Assembly (NCBI GenBank): GCA_007128755.1
Contig: SKWV01000119.1
Span: forward strand, 1-9,287
Direction of reading: 5' to 3'
DNA from: Trueperaceae bacterium
Lineage (GTDB): Bacteria > Deinococcota > Deinococci > Deinococcales > Trueperaceae
DNA length: 9,287 bases
Shown here in pieces: positions 1 through 6,712 of this stretch (positions within the stretch are counted from its first letter, which is position 1; every line of letters starts with the position of its first letter). The translations under genes and the position numbers were made by a program. Below the pieces are notes generated by a model, which was not told the origin of the DNA, made no database searches, and saw nothing but the letters and a program-made list of their open reading frames with translations.

Positions 1-630
1 CTCCGGCGCGACCGCGGCCGGCGCGGTCGCGGCCGGGGCCGCCGACTGGCCGCCCGGCGCCGCGAAGAGCTGGTTGAACCCCCAGAGCCCGATCCCCACG
101 ACGATCCCGACCAGGACCACCATCGGCAGCAGCGGGCCGACGAGCCACGCCGGCGGCCCGACGGCGCGGCGCGACAGCGAACGCGTCGGCGTGCTCGGGA
201 GCGAACGCGCCGTGCGCCGATCGCGCTCGAGTCGCTGTTCGAGGGTGGTGAACCCGAGGGCCGTCCGCCGCTCGCTGTTGTAGAGCTCGAGGATCGCGTC
301 GACGTCGAGGCTCACCGCCTGGGCGTAGAGCCGGAGGAAGTTGCGGGTGTAGACGTCCTCGGGGAGCTCCGCGTAGCGGCCCTCCTCGAGCGCGTCGAGG
401 TAGGCGCGCCGCACGTGCGTGACCTCGGCGACGTCGGAGAGCCCGAGGCCCGCCCGTTCTCGCGCGTCGCGCAGGACGTGGCCGAGTCGCGGCGCGGAGC
501 CGGGATCGCGGCGCTCGTCGACCGCCGCGCGCGTGGCGGGCGTCACCGTGCCGAACATGGCGGTGTTCTCGTCCGTGTCGTCGGCCGCTAGGTCCTGCGC
601 GAACACGTCGTCTCGTTCGTCTCGACTCAT
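1..630 (-). CDS. rodZ: RodZ-like HTH membrane protein (partial, C-terminus missing)
   Basis: The first 210 codons are visible and the frame is still open at the left edge. After a variable acidic N-terminus, residues 49-122 form a helix-turn-helix domain of the RodZ type (HTH_25). Its cues are LGHVLRDARERAGL, the helix LSDVAEVTHVRRAYLDALEE, and the family-typical LPEDVYTRNFLRLYA. A basic stretch at about 131-156 is followed by one membrane segment at about 162-187 (WLVGPLLPMVVLVGIVVGIG). The sequence then becomes Ala/Pro-rich, as expected at the start of an extracytoplasmic linker. In characterised bacteria RodZ ties MreB filaments to the elongasome with its cytoplasmic HTH, so a cell-shape role is inferred. 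The ATG at 628-630 overlaps the psuG stop as ATGA. Only a weak G-rich ribosome site precedes it, suggesting translational coupling. The C-terminal domain (often DUF4115) is outside the window. Confidence 0.85.
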   Translation of the reverse strand, partial: MSRDERDDVFAQDLAADDTDENTAMFGTVTPATRAAVDERRDPGSAPRLGHVLRDARERAGLGLSDVAEVTHVRRAYLDALEEGRYAELPEDVYTRNFLRLYAQAVSLDVDAILELYNSERRTALGFTTLEQRLERDRRTARSLPSTPTRSLSRRAVGPPAWLVGPLLPMVVLVGIVVGIGLWGFNQLFAAPGGQSAAPAATAPAAVAPE

Positions 631-1580
631 GAGGCACCCCCGGGCACGTCGACGGCGCGTTCGCCGCTGCCGTGCCGCGCAGCGGGTGGAGTCGCGGCCA
701 TCGCGATGGCGATCTCGGCGGCCAGCCGAGCGTTGGCTTCGAGCAGGCGGAGGTTGACGTCGACGGTGGCGTGGTTCGAGCGTTCGGCCAGCCGCTCGAG
801 GAGGAAGGGCGTGACGTCGCGACCACGGACGCCGGCGCGTTCGGCGTCGGCGGCGGCGGCCTCGAGCCAACCGGCCAGCAGGTCGACGTCGAGGCCGTCC
901 TCGATGGGTCGGCTCACCACGACGGCCCCGGGGAGCCCGAGGGCGCGCTGCGCCAGGGCGATGCGCGCGACGTCGGTCGCGTCGTCGGCCCGGAGCGGCA
1001 GCGGCAGGTCGGTGAGGGACGTGAGGAAGCCGGCGAGGTGGTCGCTGCGCCAGCCCACCACCGCGACGCCCGCCGTCTCGAGCCGCTCGAGGGTCGCGCG
1101 CGCGTCGAGCATGCTCTTGGGACCGGCGCAGACGGTGATCACGGACTCGCGCGCGAGCGCGGCGAGGTCGGCGGACTCGTCGAACGCCTCGTGGTGGACG
1201 CCGCCCAGTCCGCCGGTCGCGAAGACGTGGATGCCGCAGCGTCCGGCGGCGTGCAGCGTCGTCGCGACGGTCGTGCCGGCGTCGGCGCCCTGCGCGACGA
1301 GCCCGGCGAGGTTCCAGAGGCTGGCCTTGGCCCCTGCGCGCTCGGCGAGGCGGGTCATCTCGCCGTCGTCGAGGCCGATCACGAGCTCACCGGCCACGAC
1401 GCCGACGGTCGCGGGCACGGCTCCTGCGTCGCGAACGACGCGCTCGAGTCGGCGGCCGAGTTCGAGGTTGGCGGGGCGGGGAAGGCCGTGCGTGAGGACG
1501 GTGGACTCGAGCGCCACCACCGGGACCCCGGTGGCGAGCGCCTCTCGGACGGGGGCAGCGAGGCGCATCATCGCCGCCAT
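627..1580 (-). CDS. psuG: Pseudouridine-5'-phosphate glycosidase
   Basis: The enzyme reversibly cleaves pseudouridine 5'-phosphate to uracil and ribose 5-phosphate in pseudouridine breakdown. At 317 residues it fits the family (E. coli PsuG is about 312). Family motifs occur in order: VALESTVLTHGLP (catalytic Glu at residue 25), GAKAS (Lys85), TTVATTLHAA, FATGGLGGVHH, the metal-site region FDESADL (Asp138), CAGPKSMLD (Lys155, equivalent to the Schiff-base lysine), GRDVTPFLLERLAE, and the closing VNLRLLEANARLAAEIA. The usual SRRDL after the second active-site Lys reads SLWNL here. The longest frame begins at 1580. A TACTAT box at 1584-1579 lies 7 bases before the in-frame ATG at 1571-1569, so translation may really begin at Met4 from a leaderless message. 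The gene overlaps the rodZ-like gene by 4 bases. No PsuK kinase gene is visible here. Function is confident; the exact start is not. Confidence 0.93.
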   Translation of the reverse strand: MAAMMRLAAPVREALATGVPVVALESTVLTHGLPRPANLELGRRLERVVRDAGAVPATVGVVAGELVIGLDDGEMTRLAERAGAKASLWNLAGLVAQGADAGTTVATTLHAAGRCGIHVFATGGLGGVHHEAFDESADLAALARESVITVCAGPKSMLDARATLERLETAGVAVVGWRSDHLAGFLTSLTDLPLPLRADDATDVARIALAQRALGLPGAVVVSRPIEDGLDVDLLAGWLEAAAADAERAGVRGRDVTPFLLERLAERSNHATVDVNLRLLEANARLAAEIAIAMAATPPAARHGSGERAVDVPGGAS

Positions 1581-1584
1581 AGTA
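1579..1584 (-). promoter_or_regulatory. Candidate -10 box of a leaderless psuG promoter
   Basis: On the minus strand the hexamer TACTAT is followed by seven bases (GGCGGCG) and then ATG, the fourth codon of the longest psuG frame. It overlaps the first possible ATG, so a transcript from this box could not use that codon. I see no clear -35 element. The assignment rests on similar geometry at three other gene heads in the window. Confidence 0.45.
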
Positions 1585-1612
1585 CCGCAGCGGCCCCTCG
1601 CATCGGCCGTGC

Positions 1613-1633
1613 CGCCGGCCGGGTCGGCCGGCG
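1613..1633. repeat. 8-bp inverted repeat between psuG and the FUN14 gene
   Basis: CGCCGGCC and GGCCGGCG are separated by five bases (GGGTC). It lies in the 117-bp spacer between divergent genes, upstream of both candidate -10 boxes. It may be an operator or a chance product of high GC; no known regulator motif is recognised. Confidence 0.3.
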
Positions 1634-1647
1634 ACGGGGAGCGTCCT

Positions 1648-1654
1648 GGAGGGG
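1648..1654 (+). promoter_or_regulatory. Shine-Dalgarno-like site pointing to an alternative FUN14 start
   Basis: GGAGGGG stands 7 bases before an ATG at 1662 that is in frame with the FUN14-family gene and would add 12 residues. It competes with the leaderless GTG start at 1698. The added residues (Arg/Cys-rich) do not resemble the family, so I regard it as the weaker choice. Confidence 0.3.
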
Positions 1655-1686
1655 ATTTTTCATGAGAGCACCCGCGCGTTGCGTGC

Positions 1687-1692
1687 TAGACT
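1687..1692 (+). promoter_or_regulatory. Candidate -10 box, leaderless promoter of FUN14 gene
   Basis: TAGACT is followed by five bases (GCCGC) and then GTG at 1698. The same hexamer with the same 5-base spacing precedes recF on the other strand. If the transcript starts at or next to the GTG, the message has no leader. No convincing -35 element is visible. Confidence 0.55.
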
Positions 1693-1697
1693 GCCGC

Positions 1698-2024
1698 GTG
1701 GATGTCGACTGGCCTACCGTGGTGCCGTACGCGGAGCAGATAGGCTTCGGCGCCGTCGCCGGCTTCGCGGTCGGCTACGCGCTCAAGAAGCTCGGCAAGC
1801 TCGCCGCCGTGGCCTTGGGCCTGGTGTTCATCCTGATCCAGACGTTGGCGTACCAGGGCTTCCTGACGGTCAACTGGGGCGAGGTCCAGGCGCGCGTCGA
1901 TCCGCTGCTCGAGCGTGACTCGCTCACCTCGGCATGGGAGGGGCTGCTCGAGGTGCTGACGTTCAACGTCGCCTTCGCGGGCGCGTTCGTGCCCGGTCTG
2001 GTGCTCGGCTTCCGGCGCGGTTGA
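1698..2024 (+). CDS. FUN14-family small membrane protein
   Basis: This is a 108-residue protein of the FUN14 family (the fold of eukaryotic mitochondrial FUNDC1), whose bacterial and archaeal members have no settled role. Family features are the glycine-rich first membrane segment (GFGAVAGFAVGYALKKLGK, residues 16-34) and a second segment at about 35-52 ending LAYQGFLTVNW, where the NW pair (59-60) is typical. An amphipathic stretch with Asp/Glu (62-85) follows, then a third hydrophobic segment (about 87-104). The basic end FRRG suggests a cytoplasmic C-terminus. The GTG start is chosen because it lies 5 bases after a TAGACT box and gives the length expected for the family; an ATG at 1662 with its own ribosome site is the alternative. 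The gene stands alone, divergent from psuG, with groES starting 162 bp downstream behind its own promoter. Confidence 0.8.
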   Translation: MDVDWPTVVPYAEQIGFGAVAGFAVGYALKKLGKLAAVALGLVFILIQTLAYQGFLTVNWGEVQARVDPLLERDSLTSAWEGLLEVLTFNVAFAGAFVPGLVLGFRRG

Positions 2025-2075
2025 TCCCGCCCCACGGGCCTCGGGAGCAACCTGAGTCCCGGACGCTCAACCTCC

Positions 2076-2104
2076 TTGACACCTCACCGAACGGCGCGTA
2101 CGAT
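2076..2104 (+). promoter_or_regulatory. groES promoter, vegetative sigma type
   Basis: A perfect TTGACA (2076-2081) is followed after exactly 17 bases by TACGAT (2099-2104, four of six consensus bases, including the TA and final T). Transcription should begin near 2111, at the left edge of the CIRCE element, leaving a leader of about 75 bases before groES. The rest of the 2025-2186 spacer shows only a weak 5-bp hairpin (2042-2061) after the FUN14 gene. Confidence 0.88.
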
Positions 2105-2112
2105 GGTGCGCG

Positions 2113-2139
2113 TTGGCACTCGCTCGGTGCGAGTGCTAA
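2113..2139 (+). promoter_or_regulatory. CIRCE operator (HrcA binding site)
   Basis: TTGGCACTC, nine bases, then GAGTGCTAA. This matches the CIRCE consensus TTAGCACTC-N9-GAGTGCTAA with one change (A to G at the third base of the left arm), so the arms still pair with one G-T mismatch. It starts about 9 bases after the -10 box, so bound HrcA would cover the transcription start. Repression that lifts on heat shock or chaperonin titration is the known behaviour of this element. The hrcA gene is not in the window. Confidence 0.95.
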
Positions 2140-2186
2140 AACATGACGGCCCCCCAGGGGGCACCCCACATCACACGGAGGATCCG

Positions 2187-2474
2187 ATGAACCTCAAACC
2201 ACTCGGTGACAAAGTCGTCGTCGAGGTCATCGACGAGCCGCAGACAACTGCGAGCGGCATCGTCCTGCCCGACAGCGCGAAAGAGAAGAGCCAGCGAGGC
2301 ACCGTACTCGCGGTCGGTAGCGGCAAGCTGCTCGACAGCGGGAAGCGCGTCGATCTGGAGGTGAAGGCCGGGGACACCGTGGTCTTCGCCAAGTACGGCG
2401 GCACCGAAGTCACCCTGGACGGCAAGGAACTCATGATCCTCAGCGAACGCGACATTCACGCGGTCGTCGGCTAA
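2187..2474 (+). CDS. groES: Co-chaperonin GroES (Cpn10)
   Basis: This is the 95-residue subunit of the heptameric lid that closes the GroEL folding chamber in the cytoplasm. The N-terminal MNLKPLGDKVVVEV, the mobile-loop region around residues 16-32 (DEPQTTASGIVLPDSAKEK), the turn GTVLAVGSGK, the stretch VKAGDTVVFAKYGGTEV and the end LMILSERDIHAVV are all family-typical. The start is fixed by GGAGG at 2177-2181, five bases before the ATG. It is the first gene of a two-gene operon with groEL 15 bases downstream, controlled by the promoter and CIRCE element upstream. Confidence 0.98.
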   Translation: MNLKPLGDKVVVEVIDEPQTTASGIVLPDSAKEKSQRGTVLAVGSGKLLDSGKRVDLEVKAGDTVVFAKYGGTEVTLDGKELMILSERDIHAVVG

Positions 2475-2489
2475 GGGACGCGAAACCAC

Positions 2490-4139
<1,650 letters not shown>

Positions 4140-4154
4140 GCTAGGCCCGCTCCT

Positions 4155-4170
4155 ACCGGCCACTGCCGGT
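4155..4170 (+). repeat. Small hairpin after groEL
   Basis: ACCGGC and GCCGGT are separated by CACT. It begins 16 bases after the groEL stop, just ahead of the much longer hairpin. It could protect the mRNA 3' end or be an accessory part of the terminator. Confidence 0.4.
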
Positions 4171-4175
4171 CGACG

Positions 4176-4219
4176 CACGACCAGCCCCCGCGACGCACGT
4201 GTCGCGGGGGCTGGTCGTG
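4176..4219 (+). terminator. Long hairpin after groEL, likely terminator
   Basis: Two perfect 19-base arms (4176-4194 and 4201-4219, core CCAGCCCCCGCGAC) enclose a 6-base loop. It begins 37 bases after the groEL stop. No T-run follows on either strand, so it is not a classical intrinsic terminator, but such tail-less GC-rich stems are usual ends of transcripts in GC-rich genomes. The rest of the 294-bp spacer (4140-4433) holds the elements listed next and no gene I can support. Confidence 0.75.
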
Positions 4220-4277
4220 GTGGTGCGGACGGCGCCGCCCCCGCGCGGGCGCTCCGGCGTGGCCGCATGGCGCTGCC

Positions 4278-4297
4278 GGTGGAACGCTGGTGGAACG
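4278..4297 (+). repeat. Direct repeat GGTGGAACG x2, one helical turn apart
   Basis: GGTGGAACG occurs at 4278-4286 and again at 4289-4297, an 11-bp period. It sits just upstream of the TATACG box, about where a -35 element or activator site would lie. Each copy contains GGAAC, the -35 core of many ECF sigma factors. Whether it is functional is unknown. Confidence 0.4.
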
Positions 4298-4304
4298 GCC
4301 GCCC

Positions 4305-4312
4305 TATACGCT
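4305..4312 (+). promoter_or_regulatory. Candidate -10 region for the tandem-repeat secreted protein
   Basis: TATACGCT is the most AT-rich stretch in this spacer and can be read as TATACG (4305-4310) or TACGCT (4307-4312). Transcription from here would give a leader of about 115 bases before the ATG at 4434. The GGAAC direct repeat lies directly upstream, so either vegetative or ECF-type recognition is possible. Confidence 0.4.
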
Positions 4313-4433
4313 CCGGACATGGCGCTCGACCGCTCCGCCGGGTGTTCCTCCGGCGTAGCGCCTCGAGGCCACGCATCGCAACCGGCATCGCCAACCTGCC
4401 GCTCGAGATGCGAGATCCACCAGGAGGTCAGGT

Positions 4434-5111
4434 ATGAAGAGAGCCCTCGTGACCATGCTCGCGGTCTCGTTCCTCGTCGGCGCCACCGGCGCCAGCGCCG
4501 AACGGGACGTCGCCCGTACGATCGACGAGTTCATCGCGATCAACCCCGCCCTCGCCCACTACGGGCCGATGCACGAGGAGTGGGTGCCGGCCATGGGCAT
4601 CCATTGGGGCGCCCCCGGGCCGCACGTCACGCTCGGCGTCGGGTACGCAGACACGGTCGTCGTCGTCGAGGTCATCTATCCGGAGGCGATCGGCTGGTAC
4701 CCCTGGTTCGATCAGCCCGAGGGCGAGCCGATGGAGCTCCCGGGCCTCGGTATGGCCTACACGCAGCACATCTGGATCACGGAGCCGAGTTCCGTCGTGC
4801 CGGGCGGGCCGCCGACGATGCTGCCGCTCACGTTCGAGGCGCTCGCCGCCGCGAACCCCGCGCTCGCGCAGTTCCAGCAGCTGTCCGAGTACGTGCCGCA
4901 GATGGGGTCCCACCACGGCATGCAGGGCCCTGGACTGGTCCTCGCCCTGTCGCCCGAGGGCGACGTCAACGCCTTCGAGCTCATCTTCCCCGAGGCGCAA
5001 GGGTGGTTCCCCTGGTTCGATCAGCCCGAGGGCGAGCCCATGGAGCTGCCCGGCCTGGGGATGGTCTACACCCAGCACGTCTACGTCGTCGATCCCGCGA
5101 CGCTGCCCTAG
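4434..5111 (+). CDS. Secreted protein with two tandem copies of an unknown domain
   Basis: This 225-residue protein has a clear signal peptide (MKR, hydrophobic core 4-15, likely Sec cleavage after ASA at residue 22). The rest is two copies of one domain, residues 37-118 and 141-221, joined by a Pro-rich linker. Both run NPALA, E-x-VPxMGxHxG, GP, a beta-rich stretch with VExIYPEA or FELIFPEA, GWxPWFDQPEGEPMELPGLGM, then YTQHxxxxxP. Residues 90-107 and 193-210 are identical. Conserved polar pairs are E49/E152, H57/H160, E79/E182, E84/E187, D93/D196 and H112/H215, possible metal or ligand contacts. The layout faintly recalls the TTHB210-like (DUF5602) domain of Thermus, but I cannot confirm this. 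A strong ribosome site (AGGAGGT, 4422-4428) fixes the start. It is a single gene. The gene call is confident; the function is unknown. Confidence 0.9.
   Translation: MKRALVTMLAVSFLVGATGASAERDVARTIDEFIAINPALAHYGPMHEEWVPAMGIHWGAPGPHVTLGVGYADTVVVVEVIYPEAIGWYPWFDQPEGEPMELPGLGMAYTQHIWITEPSSVVPGGPPTMLPLTFEALAAANPALAQFQQLSEYVPQMGSHHGMQGPGLVLALSPEGDVNAFELIFPEAQGWFPWFDQPEGEPMELPGLGMVYTQHVYVVDPATLP
4542..4787 (+). repeat. Intragenic tandem repeat, copy 1 (domain A)
   Basis: This encodes residues 37-118 of the secreted protein. It aligns with copy 2 at an offset of 104 codons at the start and 103 after a one-codon gap. The 30 bases at 4700-4729 are identical to 5009-5038. Confidence 0.9.
4854..5096 (+). 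repeat. Intragenic tandem repeat, copy 2 (domain B)
   Basis: This encodes residues 141-221 and ends four codons before the stop. The first half has diverged from copy 1 and the second half is strongly conserved. Copy 2 has two adjacent His (160-161) where copy 1 has His57-Trp58. Confidence 0.9.
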
Positions 5112-5115
5112 CGAC

Positions 5116-5170
5116 CGTTCACCGAGGGCGAGGCGTGGGCGGTGCGTCGCCCACGCCTCGCCCGTGAACG
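5116..5170. terminator. Long bidirectional hairpin between convergent genes
   Basis: Arms GGGCGAGGCGTGGGCG (5126-5141) and its complement (5148-5163) enclose a 6-base loop. The stem continues outward with CGTTCAC (5116-5122) pairing with GTGAACG (5164-5170) across a 3-base bulge, about 23 pairs in total. It fills almost the whole gap between the stop of the secreted protein (5111) and the gpmI stop (5171), so it can end transcripts from both directions. It has no T-run. Confidence 0.8.
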
Positions 5171-6712
5171 TCAGTCGCGCGTCAGCAGCGAGCGACCCGT
5201 CATGACCTCCGGCTGGTCGAGCTCGAGCAGCGCCAGCACGGTGGGGGCGACGTCGCCCAGCACGCCGCCGTCGGCGAGGCCGACGCCCTCCGGGCCGCCG
5301 ACGAGCAGGAACGGGACCGGGTTGATCGTGTGGGCCGTATGGGGGTTGCCCTTCGCGTCCCGCATCTGCTCCGCGTTGCCGTGATCGGCCAGGATCAGGA
5401 GGCAGCCGCCCTCGGCGAGCGTCGCGTCGACGAGGCTGCCCAGGCAGCCGTCGACGGTCTCGCACGCGCTGATGGCGGCCGCAAGCACCCCGGTGTGCCC
5501 GACCATGTCGGGGTTGGCGTAGTTGATCAGCACGAACGCGTCGTCGGCGTCACGCAGCCGGGCGATCGTGGCGTCCGTCAACGCCGCCGCGCTCATCTCC
5601 GGCTGCAGGTCGTAGGTGGCGACGCGCGGCGAAGGCACCATGTGCCGGCTCTCGCCCGGGTACGGCTTCTCGACCGTCGCGTTGAAGAAGTAGGTCACGT
5701 GGGGGTACTTCTCGGTCTCGGCCGTGCGGTACTGCTCCAGACCGGCGTCGGCGAGCACCTCGCCCAACGGGTGCTCGACCTCGGGCACCTCGAGCGCGAA
5801 GGGGACGCTCAGCTCGCGGTCGTAGCGCATCATCGACGCGAAGTGGATGCGCGGCGTGCGGCAGCGCTCGAAGCGGTCCCAGTCGGCGTCACCGACCAGG
5901 GCGTAGGTGAGCTGCCGCGCGCGATCCGCGCGGAAGTTGAAGAAGATGACGCCGTCTCCGTCCGCCATCTCCACCGGGTCTCGCCCCTCCGGAACGACGA
6001 CGGTGGGAGCGATGAACTCGTCGGTCTCGTCGCGGTCGTACGCCGCCGCGATGGCCGCGTCGGCGCTCTCGGATCGGTGAGGCGCCCGGCCGCACACGAT
6101 CGCGTCGTACGCCCGCTGCGTCCGGTCCCAGCGCTGGTCGCGATCCATGGCCCAGTAGCGACCGATCACGGTCGCCACGCGGGCGGGGCTGCCGACCTCG
6201 CGGATGTGCCGCACGACCTCGTCGACGTAGCCCCGTCCGCCGTCCGGCGGCGTGTCGCGGCCGTCGGTGATCGCGTGCACGTACACGCGCTCGACGCCCC
6301 GTCGCTGCGCCAGATCGATGAGCGCGAGCAGGTGGGGGAGATCGGAGTGGACGCCGCCGTCCGAGACCAGGCCGACGAGGTGCAGCGCGCCGCCGGCGTC
6401 CTTGGCCCCGTCGCACGTCGACACCAGCACCTCGTTCTCGAAGAAGGAGCCGTCGTCGATCGTCTTCTGCACGAACGCGAGCGACTGGATGACCACCCGA
6501 CCGGCGCCCAAGTTGAGGTGACCGACCTCGCTGTTGCCCATCTGCCCCTCGGGCAGGCCGACGGCTTCGCCCGAGGCTTCCAAGGTGGTGCGCGGCGCGG
6601 TCTGCCAGAGGCGATCGAAGACCGGGGTGGAGGCGAGGTGGACGGCGTTGCCCGGCCCCTCCGGGGCCAGGCCGAAGCCATCGAGGACGCAGAGGACGAC
6701 GGGTCTCTTCAT
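5171..6712 (-). CDS. gpmI: 2,3-bisphosphoglycerate-independent phosphoglycerate mutase
   Basis: This enzyme interconverts 3- and 2-phosphoglycerate in glycolysis and gluconeogenesis through a phosphoserine intermediate with two Mn ions. The length of 513 residues is standard. Visible catalytic parts are the first metal Asp (VLDGFG, Asp11), the phosphorylated serine in QMGNSEVGHLNLGAGR (Ser61), GGVHSDLPHL, ITDGRDTPP, GRYWAMDRDQRWDRT, FNFRADRARQLT and EKYPHVTYFFN. The second metal set is NPDMVGH (Asp402, His406), ADHGN (Asp443, His444) and TAHT (His461). All expected ligands are present. The ATG at 6712 is chosen over an upstream extension because GGAGG lies four bases before it and the family N-terminus begins there. 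It overlaps the upstream DUF721 gene by ATGA, so it should be co-translated as the last gene of the recF operon. Its stop abuts a bidirectional hairpin. Confidence 0.98.
   Translation of the reverse strand: MKRPVVLCVLDGFGLAPEGPGNAVHLASTPVFDRLWQTAPRTTLEASGEAVGLPEGQMGNSEVGHLNLGAGRVVIQSLAFVQKTIDDGSFFENEVLVSTCDGAKDAGGALHLVGLVSDGGVHSDLPHLLALIDLAQRRGVERVYVHAITDGRDTPPDGGRGYVDEVVRHIREVGSPARVATVIGRYWAMDRDQRWDRTQRAYDAIVCGRAPHRSESADAAIAAAYDRDETDEFIAPTVVVPEGRDPVEMADGDGVIFFNFRADRARQLTYALVGDADWDRFERCRTPRIHFASMMRYDRELSVPFALEVPEVEHPLGEVLADAGLEQYRTAETEKYPHVTYFFNATVEKPYPGESRHMVPSPRVATYDLQPEMSAAALTDATIARLRDADDAFVLINYANPDMVGHTGVLAAAISACETVDGCLGSLVDATLAEGGCLLILADHGNAEQMRDAKGNPHTAHTINPVPFLLVGGPEGVGLADGGVLGDVAPTVLALLELDQPEVMTGRSLLTRD

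Noticed and set aside
672..2024. Extension of the FUN14-family gene back to 672 as a 450-codon protein
   Set aside because: The extra part lies antisense to psuG and is low-complexity; only the last ~108 codons show family homology and membrane segments.
2025..2075. Possible terminator after the FUN14-family gene (CGGGA/TCCCG, 10-base loop)
   Set aside because: Only five pairs with a wide loop and no T-run; too weak to call.
4319..5167. Open frame from ATG 4319 in a different frame from the secreted protein
   Set aside because: The product is Arg/His/Pro-rich low-complexity sequence, while the competing frame has a signal peptide, a strong ribosome site and a clear duplicated domain.
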